Source: Anaerolineales bacterium (lineage in GTDB: Bacteria > Chloroflexota > Anaerolineae > 4572-78 > J111). Taken from it: a DNA stretch of 64,000 nucleotides. This document shows positions 48,759-58,528 of this stretch, piece after piece. Position 1 is the first letter of the stretch, and the number at the start of each line of letters is the position of its first letter. The notes under the pieces are model-generated. The model searched no databases and was not told the origin of the DNA. It saw nothing but the letters and a program-made list of their open reading frames with translations. The stretch lies in NCBI GenBank assembly GCA_020634935.1, contig JACKAT010000015.1, positions 45,833-109,832 of the forward strand, written 5' to 3'. Position numbers and translations under genes: made by a program.

Positions 48759-50018
48759 ATGAACAAAGAACTAGAGTCTAAGGGCAAAGCCGCCAAGAAG
48801 GCGGCCAGAATTTTGGCAAATTTGGACACAGCGACCAAAAACAAGGCGTTAGGTATTATCGCCGAAACCATTATGGAGCGCGAGCCGATTATTTTGGGAG
48901 CCAACGATCAAGATATGGATGAGGGGCGTGCCAACGGCTTGAGTGATGCTCTGCTGGACCGCCTTCTGCTTACGGCGCCTCGCTTAGAGAGCATCGCCAA
49001 AGATGTGACCTCGATTATCTACCTGTCCGATCCGGTTGGCGAAGAGTTTGAGAGCAGCCGCATGCCTAATGGGCTGCAAGTCACCAAACGCCGTATTCCC
49101 ATCGGCGTGGTCGGGGTCATTTACGAGAGCCGGCCCAACGTGACCATCGACATATCCGCCTTGTGCCTCAAAAGCGGTAACGCGGCTATTTTACGGGGCG
49201 GCAAAGAGTCGATTCACTCTAACCGAGCGCTGGCCGAAACCGTGCAGTTAGGCTGTAAAGCCGCCGGCTTACCGGCCGAGACCATGCAGTTGATCGAATC
49301 GACCGACCGCGGTATGGTCAAGGAGATGCTGCGAGCTAGTGGGGTGATCGACATGATAATCCCTCGGGGCGGGGCGGCCTTGCACCAATTTGCTATCGAT
49401 AACGCCACTGTGCCGGTGATTACAGGCGGGATTGGCGTGTGTCATATTTATGTTGACTCGGCGGCTGATTTTACCAAGGTCGTACCGATTGTGGTCAATG
49501 CTAAAGTGCAGCGGCCATCGGTCTGTAATGCGCTCGATACGCTGCTGGTGCATCGGGCTGTCGCCCGCCAAATTCTCCCCCGCGTGGCCGATGCTCTGGG
49601 CGATTACGGGGTTGAAATTCGCTGCGAACCGCGCGCGATGGACATCTTGGAAGACCACCCGGCGGTCAAACCGGCCGGCCCTGACGATTTCGATACGGAA
49701 TTTCTCTCACTGGTGGCGGCCGTGAAAGTAGTAGATGATGTCGCCGACGCCATCGACCACATCTACCAACACAGCACCGGTCACACCGAAGCCATCATCA
49801 GCGAAGATTACTCCTCAGTGATGCGCTTCGTCAACGAGGTCAACTCGGCGGTGGTGATGGTTAATGCCAGCACTCGCTTCAACGACGGCGGCCAGCTTGG
49901 CTTGGGCGCGGAGGTGGCCATCAGCACCCAGCCGCTCCATGCCCGGGGACCGATGGGGTTGAATGAGTTGACCACCTACAAATGGATTGTCATGGGAACC
50001 GGGCAAACGCGCCCTTAA
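48759..50018 (+). CDS. proA: Glutamate-5-semialdehyde dehydrogenase (gamma-glutamyl phosphate reductase)
   Basis: 419 residues from ATG at 48759 (AGAAAAGA upstream). Motifs: RIPIGVVGVIYESRPNVTID in part, LKSGNAAILRGGKE, IIPRGGAALHQF, VQRPSVCNALDTLLVH with the catalytic Cys, SEDYSSVMRFVNEVNSAVV in part, and LGAEVAISTQ-LHARGPMGL. It makes glutamate semialdehyde for proline synthesis with NADPH. proB is not in the window. A cloverleaf repeat lies 11 nt after the stop. Confidence 0.96.
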   Translation: MNKELESKGKAAKKAARILANLDTATKNKALGIIAETIMEREPIILGANDQDMDEGRANGLSDALLDRLLLTAPRLESIAKDVTSIIYLSDPVGEEFESSRMPNGLQVTKRRIPIGVVGVIYESRPNVTIDISALCLKSGNAAILRGGKESIHSNRALAETVQLGCKAAGLPAETMQLIESTDRGMVKEMLRASGVIDMIIPRGGAALHQFAIDNATVPVITGGIGVCHIYVDSAADFTKVVPIVVNAKVQRPSVCNALDTLLVHRAVARQILPRVADALGDYGVEIRCEPRAMDILEDHPAVKPAGPDDFDTEFLSLVAAVKVVDDVADAIDHIYQHSTGHTEAIISEDYSSVMRFVNEVNSAVVMVNASTRFNDGGQLGLGAEVAISTQPLHARGPMGLNELTTYKWIVMGTGQTRP

Positions 50019-50028
50019 AAATTAATAG

Positions 50029-50082
50029 GAGCGACCAAGCTTGCTTTGTCACCCCCGATCAAAGCAGAACTTTGATGCTCCT
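50029..50082. repeat. Cloverleaf-like element GGAGC..GCTCC, copy 2
   Basis: GGAGC and GCTCC enclose GACCAAGC-TTGCTTTGTC and ATCAAAGC-AGA-ACTTTGAT hairpins. Same three-way layout as 43388-43435. It follows proA. Confidence 0.85.
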
Positions 50083-50115
50083 TCAGGTCTTTACTTTCAT
50101 AGAGAAGAGGATTTT

Positions 50116-50598
50116 ATGGCTGACGACAAAAAAGCCCAATTGAAGTCAAAGTTAACTGAAGCGCGAAATCAGTTGAAGGAACTACTTAACGCTCTTAGCG
50201 AGGAGCAACTGACCACACCGGTGATCACCGACGGTAATGCGTGGACGCCGATTAACGTGGTTTCTCATCTGGCCGAAAATGAGCAGGGTATGAGTATTCA
50301 CATTTATAAAATTCGCAAGGGTCGGGAAACCGTGCCGGCGGGTTTTGATGTCAATGTTTGGAACGCCGGGGTTAAGGAGCGGATGGGCAACCCCTCGCGG
50401 GCTGAACTGATGGTGATGCTAGATGAGGCGCGGGCTAAAACCCTGGAAGGGTTGGAATCAATCGAGCCGCACGAGTGGTCGCTCACCGGACGCCATCCGA
50501 TTGAGGGCATCACCACTATCGAGCAATATTTCGGCATCATCACCTCGCATGATTTGGATCATATCGCTGACATCAAAAAAGGGTTGGGGGTGGCTTAA
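50116..50598 (+). CDS. DinB-family four-helix protein
   Basis: 160 residues; AGAGGA 6 nt before the ATG at 50116. LKELLNALSEEQLTTPVITDGNAW in parts, INVVSHLAENEQGM (first His), WSLTGRHPIEGITTIEQYF and IITSHDLDHIADIKKGLG (HxxxH) give the three-His metal site of DinB-like thiol transferases. The substrate is unknown. Confidence 0.87.
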   Translation: MADDKKAQLKSKLTEARNQLKELLNALSEEQLTTPVITDGNAWTPINVVSHLAENEQGMSIHIYKIRKGRETVPAGFDVNVWNAGVKERMGNPSRAELMVMLDEARAKTLEGLESIEPHEWSLTGRHPIEGITTIEQYFGIITSHDLDHIADIKKGLGVA

Positions 50599-50648
50599 TA
50601 GCCCAAGACGCCGCAAGTTTTTAGCAGTGTCATCGGTCCATCGAAACA

Positions 50649-50743
50649 AGGCTGAGGCTAAGGCGAAGGCTAAGAAAAAAACCTTTTATGAGGGCCAGCC
50701 CACGCGGGCGGCATTTGTGGTTTCTCAGCCTTAGTCTTAGCCT
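50649..50743. repeat. Inverted repeat of AGGCTAAG units
   Basis: AGGCTGAGGCTAAGGCGAAG with AAGAAA on the left and TTTCTCAGCC-TTAGTCTTAGCCT on the right form a long stem with a GC-rich loop. Confidence 0.75.
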
Positions 50744-50845
50744 ATTGATGAAGTTATGGACGTTAAATAGGAAATTTCGTTCATCTGCCCATATATAGCC
50801 CCTTGCCAACCAAACACCACAAAATATAGTATCCTCTTGTTTCAT

Positions 50846-50873
50846 TTGCTCCCCCCCAATTTTTATGTATACT
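50846..50873 (+). promoter_or_regulatory. Sigma70-like promoter of the glycosidase gene
   Basis: TTGCTC, 16 nt, TATACT (50868-50873), about 95 nt before the start. Confidence 0.55.
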
Positions 50874-50969
50874 ATTTATGGAAAGTCGAATTCAGTTAAC
50901 TGCCAACTATTAGGGCTTGCCGGCGCTAGCCGCCGATAAAGTCTAGATAAACTCCGAGGCCCCATTTTT

Positions 50970-53063
50970 ATGAAGCGCCCGGCTAAAATTAGGCTAAAAC
51001 CCACATATGGTCTGGCTCGTTTGGGAGCGCTGGCCGGTTTGGTGATACTGCTGGCGGTGCTGAGTGATCCGGCTTGTCCGGCTCAAGCCAACCGTAATCT
51101 CCCCGTCGATCTGGCTTACAGTACCGAAACCACCTGGCTATTGCCCGGCTTGCCCGATCTGAGCGCCACGTCCGGCTATATTCCCCACAACTTTTCTCAC
51201 GGCGAAGCGATTTTTCAAATCGGCGGCGAAACGATCCACGGCTTCCGGCCCGGCAAAGTCTACCCGGAAATGTACATTCGCGATATTGCTTGGGGCATGG
51301 AAACAGCCCAGTATTACTACCCTGACGAATACCTGCGCGAACCTATCGAGGCTTATTTGCGCCGCCAATATACCGCCGAAACCGTCAGTCTCGACGGCGA
51401 TTTTGGCGTCGTTGCGGGGGCCGGGGCTATCGGCGGGATTCTCACCCCCGACGGGCGGCGCAACAAACAGACCATCACCACCGACGAAGAGACCAGCCTG
51501 ATCCACGCGGCCTATCTTTACTACAACATGACCTATAACAGCGACTGGCTGCAAACGCCCATTAACGGCTTGACGGTCATCCAGCGGCTCAATCTGGCTG
51601 CCGACTGGCTCTACCGCTACCGGCTCGATCCGCAGTTGCAACTGCTGTGGCGCGGCCACACCACCGATTGGGGCGACGTCAAATTTGAGCGCGGGCCGGG
51701 CTACACCGACTATAATCCGGCGCAGGATCATCGCACCGCTTCCATTTACGATCAGGCCCTCGCTTATATGGCTCTACTGGAATTGGCCGAGATGAACGCC
51801 GCCGTTGGTGATATTGAGCATGCCGACGCCTGGCAGGAAAAGGCCGAGGCCCTTAAGAGCCAGACCAACGAACGGCTTTGGCAGCCCGACAAAGGTTTCT
51901 TCCTGACCCACGCTCACATTACCCCGCTGGAGCACGATTTCGACGAGTCGGCGATGGTCAGCATTGCTAATGCCTTGGCGGTTTACACCGGTTTGACCGA
52001 TTTCGACCAGACCGAAGCGATTTTCGATCAGCTAGAAGCGGTTCGGCTGGCCGCCGGCGTCAATAAACCGGGCTTGTCGCTTTACCCTTTTTATCCCAAC
52101 CAATGGCCTGATCGCTTTTTTGATTACTCCGGGATGGGGTATGGTAATTACCAGAACGGTGGGGTGTGGGATTGGTGGGGCGGCGTTCAAATTCAAGCCG
52201 AGTTCCAGCACGGTTTCTCCGAGGCCGGTCGTAACCATCTTTTCCAGGTAGCCAACGATTGGCAAGATCACCCCGGCAACATCATCGAGTGGCAGTCCAG
52301 CACCGATCCGCGCCATGAGGGCAGCCACTACTACAGCGCCGCCGCCGGCACGATGGGCAGCGCCATCATCGAAGGTTTTTTTGGAGTGTCACTGACCGGC
52401 AGCGGTCTGACTCTCCAGCCGCGGCTGGGTTTAAATGATGGCTATATTCGAGTTTATCAAGCCGCTACCGATCGTTATGCGGCTTACACCTATGATTGGA
52501 ATCAAAATGTAAACCAACTCAACTATGGCACTAACGCGGCCGGAGTCGTGACTTTCAAATTACTTAAACTGCGCTCGGAACAGGTTAGTCAGGTAACTAT
52601 TGACGGCAAAGCGATTAACTTTAGCGCCGAAACGGTGGGGCTTGATACCTACACGGTCTTTAGTGCGCCCAGCGGGGAACATGCCGTGAAAATCGTTAAG
52701 GGCCAGCCGGGTGTTCAACCGGCGGCATTAACGCTTCCCTCCGGCTCCGAGGAAATAACTGAGCCAAACAGCGTTCCATCCACACCGAGTATTGCGCCTA
52801 ACGTGGCGGCTCCGCTTCAAGATGAAGTAGACCAAACTAGCCAGCCGCCTGCGCCTGATCCCCAACGTGAGGCCCAGTTAGCTGCCCTGGCCTATCAACA
52901 GGCTAAACATCGCCATGATTTGCAGCTAGCCGCTATTCAAGTGGTTAGTGGTATCTTGGTGCTGGTCGTTTGTTTGACGCTCCTGTTTCTAGGGGTTGTC
53001 CGCCGTTTGGTCCGAGTTAATTACCCCCAATCTATCCCCAAACAAACCCTCCGCAAACGATAG
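50970..53063 (+). CDS. Exported (alpha/alpha)6 glycoside hydrolase, MGH1/GH63-like
   Basis: 697 residues. N-terminal signal/anchor (LGALAGLVILLAVLSDPA), then an (alpha/alpha)6-barrel-like domain: MYIRDIAWGMETAQYYYPDEY in parts, GRRNKQTITTDEETSLIHAA, RGHTTDWGDVKFE, TASIYDQALAYMALLELAEM, LWQPDKGFFLTH, DESAMVSIANALAVY, and WDWWGGVQIQAEF. The acidic residues in these motifs would act as acid and base. A beta-sandwich (residues 490-590), a Ser/Pro linker and a C-terminal membrane helix (VVSGILVLVVCLTLLFL) follow. It is a cell-surface glycosidase; substrate unknown. Confidence 0.85.
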   Translation: MKRPAKIRLKPTYGLARLGALAGLVILLAVLSDPACPAQANRNLPVDLAYSTETTWLLPGLPDLSATSGYIPHNFSHGEAIFQIGGETIHGFRPGKVYPEMYIRDIAWGMETAQYYYPDEYLREPIEAYLRRQYTAETVSLDGDFGVVAGAGAIGGILTPDGRRNKQTITTDEETSLIHAAYLYYNMTYNSDWLQTPINGLTVIQRLNLAADWLYRYRLDPQLQLLWRGHTTDWGDVKFERGPGYTDYNPAQDHRTASIYDQALAYMALLELAEMNAAVGDIEHADAWQEKAEALKSQTNERLWQPDKGFFLTHAHITPLEHDFDESAMVSIANALAVYTGLTDFDQTEAIFDQLEAVRLAAGVNKPGLSLYPFYPNQWPDRFFDYSGMGYGNYQNGGVWDWWGGVQIQAEFQHGFSEAGRNHLFQVANDWQDHPGNIIEWQSSTDPRHEGSHYYSAAAGTMGSAIIEGFFGVSLTGSGLTLQPRLGLNDGYIRVYQAATDRYAAYTYDWNQNVNQLNYGTNAAGVVTFKLLKLRSEQVSQVTIDGKAINFSAETVGLDTYTVFSAPSGEHAVKIVKGQPGVQPAALTLPSGSEEITEPNSVPSTPSIAPNVAAPLQDEVDQTSQPPAPDPQREAQLAALAYQQAKHRHDLQLAAIQVVSGILVLVVCLTLLFLGVVRRLVRVNYPQSIPKQTLRKR

Positions 53064-53073
53064 ACATCGGGCT

Positions 53074-53859
53074 ATGAATCCAAGCAACCGCGTCGTCATT
53101 TTAACCGGGGCCACTCAGGGTATTGGGCGGGCAACGGCGCGAACGCTGGCTCAAGCAGGCTGCTTTTTAGCTTTGGCTGCCAGAACGCGGGACTCCCTCG
53201 ATACCTTAGCCGCCGAACTCAACACCGGCTCAACCCAAGCGATCGCTATCCCCACCGATATGGGCGATACCGTTCAAGCCGCTAATCTCGTGCGGGCCAC
53301 CATCGCCACTTTTGGCCGGCTGGATATCGTCATCAACAACGCGGCGCTTGGGGTGCGTGATGAAGTGGTAGACCTGGACGAGTCCCAGGCTCGGCGAGTT
53401 ATGGATGTCAACTACTTTGGCCCGGTTGCCCTCATCCAGGCGGCTATCCCTTATCTAAAAGCAAATCGTGACGGTGGGTTGATCATCAACATCTCCTCCA
53501 TTGTCGGCCGGCGGGCGATGCCCGGTATTGCTGGCTACTGCGCCAGTAAAGCTGCGCTGGAAAAGATGGCCGAGAGCCTCCGGATCGAGCTTAAACGAGA
53601 CAAAATTCGCGTCAGCACGGTTTATCCCGGTGTTACCGCCACCCGCTTCAATGATCATTCATTAGGCGACAGCCCAGCCGGACGAGGACGGCTGGCCGGC
53701 GTCCCGGCGAAGCGTGTCGCTCGAGCCATTCTGCGCACGATTCACCATGAACGGCGCGATGTCTTCATTACCCTCTTTGATCGAACCTTTATAACCGTTG
53801 GCGTGCTGTGGCCCTGGTTGATGGACCAGATGTTAGGCCGATACACTAATCGGTTATAA
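53074..53859 (+). CDS. Short-chain dehydrogenase/reductase (SDR)
   Basis: 261 residues from ATG at 53074; the longer frame to 52996 overlaps the glycosidase gene. Classical SDR motifs: VILTGATQGIGRATA (cofactor), DIVINNAALG, INISSIVGRRAMPG (Ser), YCASKAAL (YxxxK) and VYPGVTATRF. It oxidises or reduces a hydroxyl/carbonyl with NAD(P). Arg after strand 2 (AARTRD) favours NADP(H). The gene sits 10 nt after the glycosidase. Confidence 0.94.
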   Translation: MNPSNRVVILTGATQGIGRATARTLAQAGCFLALAARTRDSLDTLAAELNTGSTQAIAIPTDMGDTVQAANLVRATIATFGRLDIVINNAALGVRDEVVDLDESQARRVMDVNYFGPVALIQAAIPYLKANRDGGLIINISSIVGRRAMPGIAGYCASKAALEKMAESLRIELKRDKIRVSTVYPGVTATRFNDHSLGDSPAGRGRLAGVPAKRVARAILRTIHHERRDVFITLFDRTFITVGVLWPWLMDQMLGRYTNRL

Positions 53860-54029
53860 AATATCCTTATAGACACTAATGACCGGGTCACTTTGCACCA
53901 TGTTTTGCAAGTTGAGAGTCTGTCTGCTATATTAGTTGGTCCAACTACCCAAATTCGTTTGTTAACTTCGTGGCTTGCCAATGCCGAAAAACAACCTACA
54001 ACCAACCCGAACTGCGTTTATCAGCCGGC

Positions 54030-54113
54030 CAAGTGACGGATGCCTTATGGCCGTAGTGGCACTAATATAGTCCATTCAACGATCTCGATTAGAGTAAAAA
54101 CCCCGGCCTCCTG
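54030..54113. repeat. Decayed family A palindromic element
   Basis: AAGTGACGG at the left, TCCATTCAACGATCTCGATT in the centre and CCTCCTGAATAG at the right align with the intact copy at 31826-31907, but the inverted ends have lost complementarity. Confidence 0.65.
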
Positions 54114-54125
54114 AATAGAGTGAAC

Positions 54126-54171
54126 CTTGTTGCCCGACTTGCTGTTTAGCGGCTTAGCCGGGTTCAACAAG
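54126..54171. repeat. Hairpin CTTGTTG / CAACAAG
   Basis: CTTGTTGCCCG and CGGGTTCAACAAG form an 11-bp interrupted stem around a GC-rich loop that contains GGCTTAGCC. It lies 120 nt before the kinase start. Confidence 0.6.
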
Positions 54172-54291
54172 CGGTTCGTTTTTTTAGCGTCTCAGCGAAA
54201 TTAAAATGACTCCCCTGCCCTGCTATGTTTCCGATAAAGCATCAAATTGTTATATCCTTGCCAATTGATTTTCGCCGAGCGGAGTAGCTCA

Positions 54292-56274
54292 ATGAACCAT
54301 CAAACAAAGACCAATGCGCAATTGTTAGAAGAATTAGCCTTCTTACGGAGTCAGGTCGATGAACTGAACCAGGCTAATCAGCAACTGCATCAGCAAGTTG
54401 CCGAGCAAAAAGAGCTAGTAAATGATCTGCGCCAGCGCGAGTCTCTGTGGCGCGCCTTGCTGGAAGATTTACCGATCGATTTTTGGGCGCGTGATCTCAA
54501 CCAGCGGATGATTATTGAAAGTGAAGTTAAAACCCGAGTTTGGGGCAATATGATTGATACCACCCTTAACGATAATACCCAGCTTGACCCCAAAATAATT
54601 GAGCGCTGGCAGGAAAATAACAAACGGGTCTTGGCTGGTGAAACGATAACTGAAGAAGTGGAGATGGTCACGCCTTGTGGCGAGTGGATGTTTTTACGTA
54701 AGCTGGTTGCACCAATTTATGTTGAGGGCGTGTTACAAGGTATAATGGGCGTTAATGTCGACCTCACCGAGCGCAAGCTGGCTGAGGAGGCCTTAAAAAA
54801 GAGCGAGGCGCGATTTAAATCCCTCTACGCGATGGTCCGGCTGATGTGTGACAATGTGCCGGATATGGTTTGGGCTAAAGATTTGGACAAAAAATTTATT
54901 TTTGCTAACCGGGCCACTTGTCAGAAACTACTAAATGCCAAAGATACCGACGAGCCGGTCGGTAAAACCCACCAATTCTTTGCCGATCGAGCAAGAAACA
55001 CCCACCCCGAAAATCCGACTTGGCATACCTTTGGCGAAATTTGTGCTGACTCTGATGAGATCGTCATGACAACGCAGCGCCCCCAGCGTTTTGATGAGTT
55101 TGGTTATGTCGATGGGGATTTTCTCTACCTGGATGTTTACAAAGCCCCATTTTGGAATGAGCACGGCGAAATGATCGGCACGGTTGGCTGCGGGCGAATT
55201 GTCACCCGAGACAAGGAACGAGAAGCAGAACGCCAAAAAACCGAAGCCGACCTTCAGGAAATTAGAAAAAGATATGAGTTAGCCACCTCGGCCGGTCATG
55301 TTTGGGTGTGGGATTGGGATTTGGATACCAGCCGGCATGACGCCGGTTTGGTCATGGATTTGGGTTACACTAAGGAAGATATCCAAAACGAAGTGGATTT
55401 CTGGTACCAAATTATTCATCCTGATGATCACAATATCATGGAAGCAGCCATAGAAAATTATCTACAGCACCGAACCGATCAATTCGAATACGAATATCGT
55501 ATCCGCCATAAAAATGGCGACTATCGCTGGTTTTTAAGCCGTGGCAGCGCCATTCGCGATGATCAGGGGCAGCCTATCCGGTTAATGGGTACCACTACCG
55601 ACATTACTAAACAAAAACAAGCCCGGCAGCAGTTGCAAGCCTCGCTTCAAGAAAAAGAAGTACTACTGCGAGAGATCCACCACCGGGTAAAAAATAACCT
55701 GCAGCTCATCTCAAGTTTGTTCGATTTGCAGATTGATTACCTGGCTAATGATAAGGTAGTGAAAATTCTTGAAGAGTGTCAAACTCGGATACAGGCCATG
55801 GCCCTGGTCCATCAAACCTTGTATTGCTCTGAATATATTAGTAAAATCAATGGGTCAGATTATCTACATAACCTCATCAATCAACTTCACGCGGCTTATG
55901 TCGGCCACGTCAATAACGTTTCGTTCCATCTTGATATAGAGGATATTAATTTTCAAATTGATACGGCGCTCTATTGTGGCTTAATAATTAATGAACTTGT
56001 CTCAAATGCCCTTAAACATGCCTTTCCTAATGAACAGCCGGGTCAAATTCACATCCATTTGTACGCCGAAAAAAACCGGGTAATATTAACTGTAGCCGAT
56101 AATGGCGTTGGTTTACCGGTAGATCTCAATCTGGTTCGGCCAGAGTCGCTGGGATTGTTATTGGTGGATACGTTTGTTGAACAACTCGAGGGGACGCTAA
56201 CTCAGCTTCCTGGTAAAGGCGCTATCTTTCAAATCTCATTTCCGAATCCCGTCGAACCGGAGAAGATCTTGTGA
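54292..56274 (+). CDS. PAS sensor histidine kinase, HisKA_2/HWE type
   Basis: 660 residues from ATG at 54292 (GGAG upstream). A coiled coil (LLEELAFLRSQVDELNQANQ in part) is followed by three PAS domains with PAC ends (GVNVDLTERK, TTTDITKQKQ). The H-box is the HWE/HisKA_2 form LLREIHHRVKNNLQLISSL (near 460), with INELVSNALKHAFP and VADNGVGLP in the ATPase. No membrane helix, so cytoplasmic. Its stop overlaps the GTG start of the next signalling gene. Such kinases often signal to stand-alone receivers. Confidence 0.93.
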   Translation: MNHQTKTNAQLLEELAFLRSQVDELNQANQQLHQQVAEQKELVNDLRQRESLWRALLEDLPIDFWARDLNQRMIIESEVKTRVWGNMIDTTLNDNTQLDPKIIERWQENNKRVLAGETITEEVEMVTPCGEWMFLRKLVAPIYVEGVLQGIMGVNVDLTERKLAEEALKKSEARFKSLYAMVRLMCDNVPDMVWAKDLDKKFIFANRATCQKLLNAKDTDEPVGKTHQFFADRARNTHPENPTWHTFGEICADSDEIVMTTQRPQRFDEFGYVDGDFLYLDVYKAPFWNEHGEMIGTVGCGRIVTRDKEREAERQKTEADLQEIRKRYELATSAGHVWVWDWDLDTSRHDAGLVMDLGYTKEDIQNEVDFWYQIIHPDDHNIMEAAIENYLQHRTDQFEYEYRIRHKNGDYRWFLSRGSAIRDDQGQPIRLMGTTTDITKQKQARQQLQASLQEKEVLLREIHHRVKNNLQLISSLFDLQIDYLANDKVVKILEECQTRIQAMALVHQTLYCSEYISKINGSDYLHNLINQLHAAYVGHVNNVSFHLDIEDINFQIDTALYCGLIINELVSNALKHAFPNEQPGQIHIHLYAEKNRVILTVADNGVGLPVDLNLVRPESLGLLLVDTFVEQLEGTLTQLPGKGAIFQISFPNPVEPEKIL

Positions 56275-57776
56275 ACAGACCGCGTATTTTTATTACGGAA
56301 GACGAACGGTTAGTTGCCATCAGCCTTCAATGGAAATTGAATAGCTTAGGCTACGACGTGGTAGGTATTGCGGCTTCAGGCCAGGAAGCCATCGAAAAAA
56401 TTATGGAAACCCATCCCGATTTGGTTCTGATGGATATTAAACTAAAGGGTAATCTCGATGGTATTGAAACGGCCGAGCAGCTTCGATCCAAGCTGGACAT
56501 ACCCATTATCTATTTAACAGCCTACGATGATGATGCAACTCTACAACGGGCCAAAATCACCGAACCCTTTGGTTACTTGCTCAAGCCTTATCAAGCCCGA
56601 GATTTACGCACGACTATTGAAATGGCCCTCTACAAACACGCTATCGAGCGGGAATTAAGGGCCAAAGAACAGTGGTCCAAAGCTACCCTCAGCAGCATTG
56701 GCGAAGGAGTCATTACCACCGACATTCATGGCAAAATTACTTTCATGAATTCGGTGGCCGAGCAACTAACCCAGTGGGAGCAAGCAGAGGCGGTTGGCTA
56801 TGATATATCAAATGTTTTAAACCTGGTCAACGTCAGGTCAGGGCAAACCGTCGCTAATCCTATTATCAGAGCGATGGCGATTAAACGGATTGTCAGCTTG
56901 GATAAGAACACCACACTCATTGCTAAAAATGGCCGTAGTGTTCCTATCGATGACAGCGGCGCCCCGATCATCGATGACCAGGGGCAAGTCAGCGGCGGCG
57001 TGCTCGTTTTTCGAGATGTTACGGAACATCGGCAGTTGGAAGAGCAACTGCACCAATCAAAAAAGTTGGAAGCTTTGGGCCAGTTAGCCGCTGGAGTGGC
57101 CCATCATTTCAATAATTTGCTCACCTCAATCATTGGCTTTGTCACCTTTGCCAAAGATACTCTGCCGGAAAATCATCCGGCCGCAAATGATTTGGAGCGC
57201 GTTTTAGAAGCAAGCGACAAAGCCGCCACGCTAACCCACCAACTGCTGGCTTTTACCCGCCAGGAGCAAATCCAACTCCAAATAACCGACTTTAATTCGT
57301 TGGTCGAAAAAGTCTGGAACAACTTGGTTGCCTCATTTGAGCAGTCCATTTCAGGCCAGGCCATCCTCGCGCCGGATGTTGGGCTGGCCAAGCTTGATGC
57401 CAACCAGTTTGATCAACTGCTAACCCATTTAATTCGCAACGCCTGCGATGCGATGCCAACGGGAGGGCAATTGACGCTCGAAACGCAAAAAGTATGGCTT
57501 CAGGAGAATCAGTGTCAGCAAGTTATTGACATCCCCCCGGGTGAGTACGTCTTATTGATCGTAATCGATACCGGTTTCGGCATGACTGACGAAGTTAAGG
57601 CTCATCTATTTGAGCCTTTTTTTACCACAAAACCCGTTGGCCAGGGGACGGGTTTAGGTTTAGCCACCTGTTTGGGGATTGTGAAGCAGCACCATGGCTA
57701 CATCTTTATTCAAAGCAACCCCGCCGCAGGGACAAAGGTTAAAGTTTACTTTCCCAGCCAATCAACCGCTGTTTAA
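56271..57776 (+). CDS. Receiver-PAS-histidine kinase
   Basis: 501 residues, GTG start overlapping the previous stop (GTGA). N-terminal receiver: RIFITEDERLVAISLQ, LVLMDIKLKGNLDGIETAEQL in parts (Asp near 54), LKPYQARDL. A PAS domain (LSSIGEGVITTDIHGKITFMN in parts) leads to an H-box GQLAAGVAHHFNNLLTSI (near 275) and ATPase with IRNACDAMPTGG, DTGFGMTDEVKAH and GTGLGLATCLGIV. It has no DNA-binding output. Together with the upstream kinase it forms a phosphorelay. Confidence 0.92.
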   Translation: MNRPRIFITEDERLVAISLQWKLNSLGYDVVGIAASGQEAIEKIMETHPDLVLMDIKLKGNLDGIETAEQLRSKLDIPIIYLTAYDDDATLQRAKITEPFGYLLKPYQARDLRTTIEMALYKHAIERELRAKEQWSKATLSSIGEGVITTDIHGKITFMNSVAEQLTQWEQAEAVGYDISNVLNLVNVRSGQTVANPIIRAMAIKRIVSLDKNTTLIAKNGRSVPIDDSGAPIIDDQGQVSGGVLVFRDVTEHRQLEEQLHQSKKLEALGQLAAGVAHHFNNLLTSIIGFVTFAKDTLPENHPAANDLERVLEASDKAATLTHQLLAFTRQEQIQLQITDFNSLVEKVWNNLVASFEQSISGQAILAPDVGLAKLDANQFDQLLTHLIRNACDAMPTGGQLTLETQKVWLQENQCQQVIDIPPGEYVLLIVIDTGFGMTDEVKAHLFEPFFTTKPVGQGTGLGLATCLGIVKQHHGYIFIQSNPAAGTKVKVYFPSQSTAV

Positions 57777-58528
57777 TGGTTACCTATCTTCTCTCGTTTT
57801 ATATCACGTCGTTTGACTAACTGAGCCAGGATAATTCCCGTAATCAAGATAACGGCCGACCCCACCAGCATTGACAAATTTAGTTCTGGCTTACCCGCCA
57901 ACAGGTCACCTTCCAGCGATGCGCCAAATAAAACAAAAGATAAGATACCGGGTATAGCGCCAATGACCGTTGCTAGAGCGAACTTCGGCCAATTCATTCT
58001 AAAAAAGCCGGCCAGGTAATTGACCAAATCGAACGGCACAAACAGCAGATGTAACATCAGAATTGTTTCAAAGGTATGGTTACGCGCCCCGTCCATATAG
58101 CGCCGGATAAGGCCTCCTTGTTTCGATTGGGCCTCAACCACCCCCCATCCGAAAAAGCGCCCCACCAAATAACACACATTCGCCGCCCCGTTAGCCCCAA
58201 TGGTCACCAATAGGGTGCCGGCTACCGGCCCATACAACATCCCCCCCGCGATGCCCAATACAAACGAGGGAAAGAAAACCAGCGGTTGCAAGGCAAAAAA
58301 TACAATAAACAGCAGAGGCCCGTACACTTCGGTAGTAAACAAATCTTGCAGCAATATGACCTTCATGGCGGGTGATAAATTATAGAGATCAGTAATCCAC
58401 CAGTACAGGCCCACCACCGCTAACCAAAACAATAATGCCAGAATTTTGGTAATGTGCTGGGGTCTTAATGGGACCAGCCCGGCCGATTGTGTCTCCAAAT
58501 TACGCTTTCTCGTGATGATACCCATCAT
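57773..58528 (-). CDS. VTT-domain (TVP38/DedA-like) membrane protein
   Basis: 251 residues, about six membrane helices. The family core is VFFPSFVLGIAGGMLYGPVAGTLL in parts, GANGAANVCYLVGRFFGWG, and FVPFDLVNYLAGFFRMNWPKF. VTT proteins are thought to scramble or flip lipids. It converges with the kinase gene, overlapping its end by 4 nt. The start may be at the second ATG (58525). Confidence 0.88.
   Translation of the reverse strand: MMGIITRKRNLETQSAGLVPLRPQHITKILALLFWLAVVGLYWWITDLYNLSPAMKVILLQDLFTTEVYGPLLFIVFFALQPLVFFPSFVLGIAGGMLYGPVAGTLLVTIGANGAANVCYLVGRFFGWGVVEAQSKQGGLIRRYMDGARNHTFETILMLHLLFVPFDLVNYLAGFFRMNWPKFALATVIGAIPGILSFVLFGASLEGDLLAGKPELNLSMLVGSAVILITGIILAQLVKRRDIKREKIGNH

Noticed and set aside
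50630..50845. Minus-strand ORF between DinB and the glycosidase
   Set aside because: It is encoded by the AGGCTAAG inverted repeat and shows no protein-family features.
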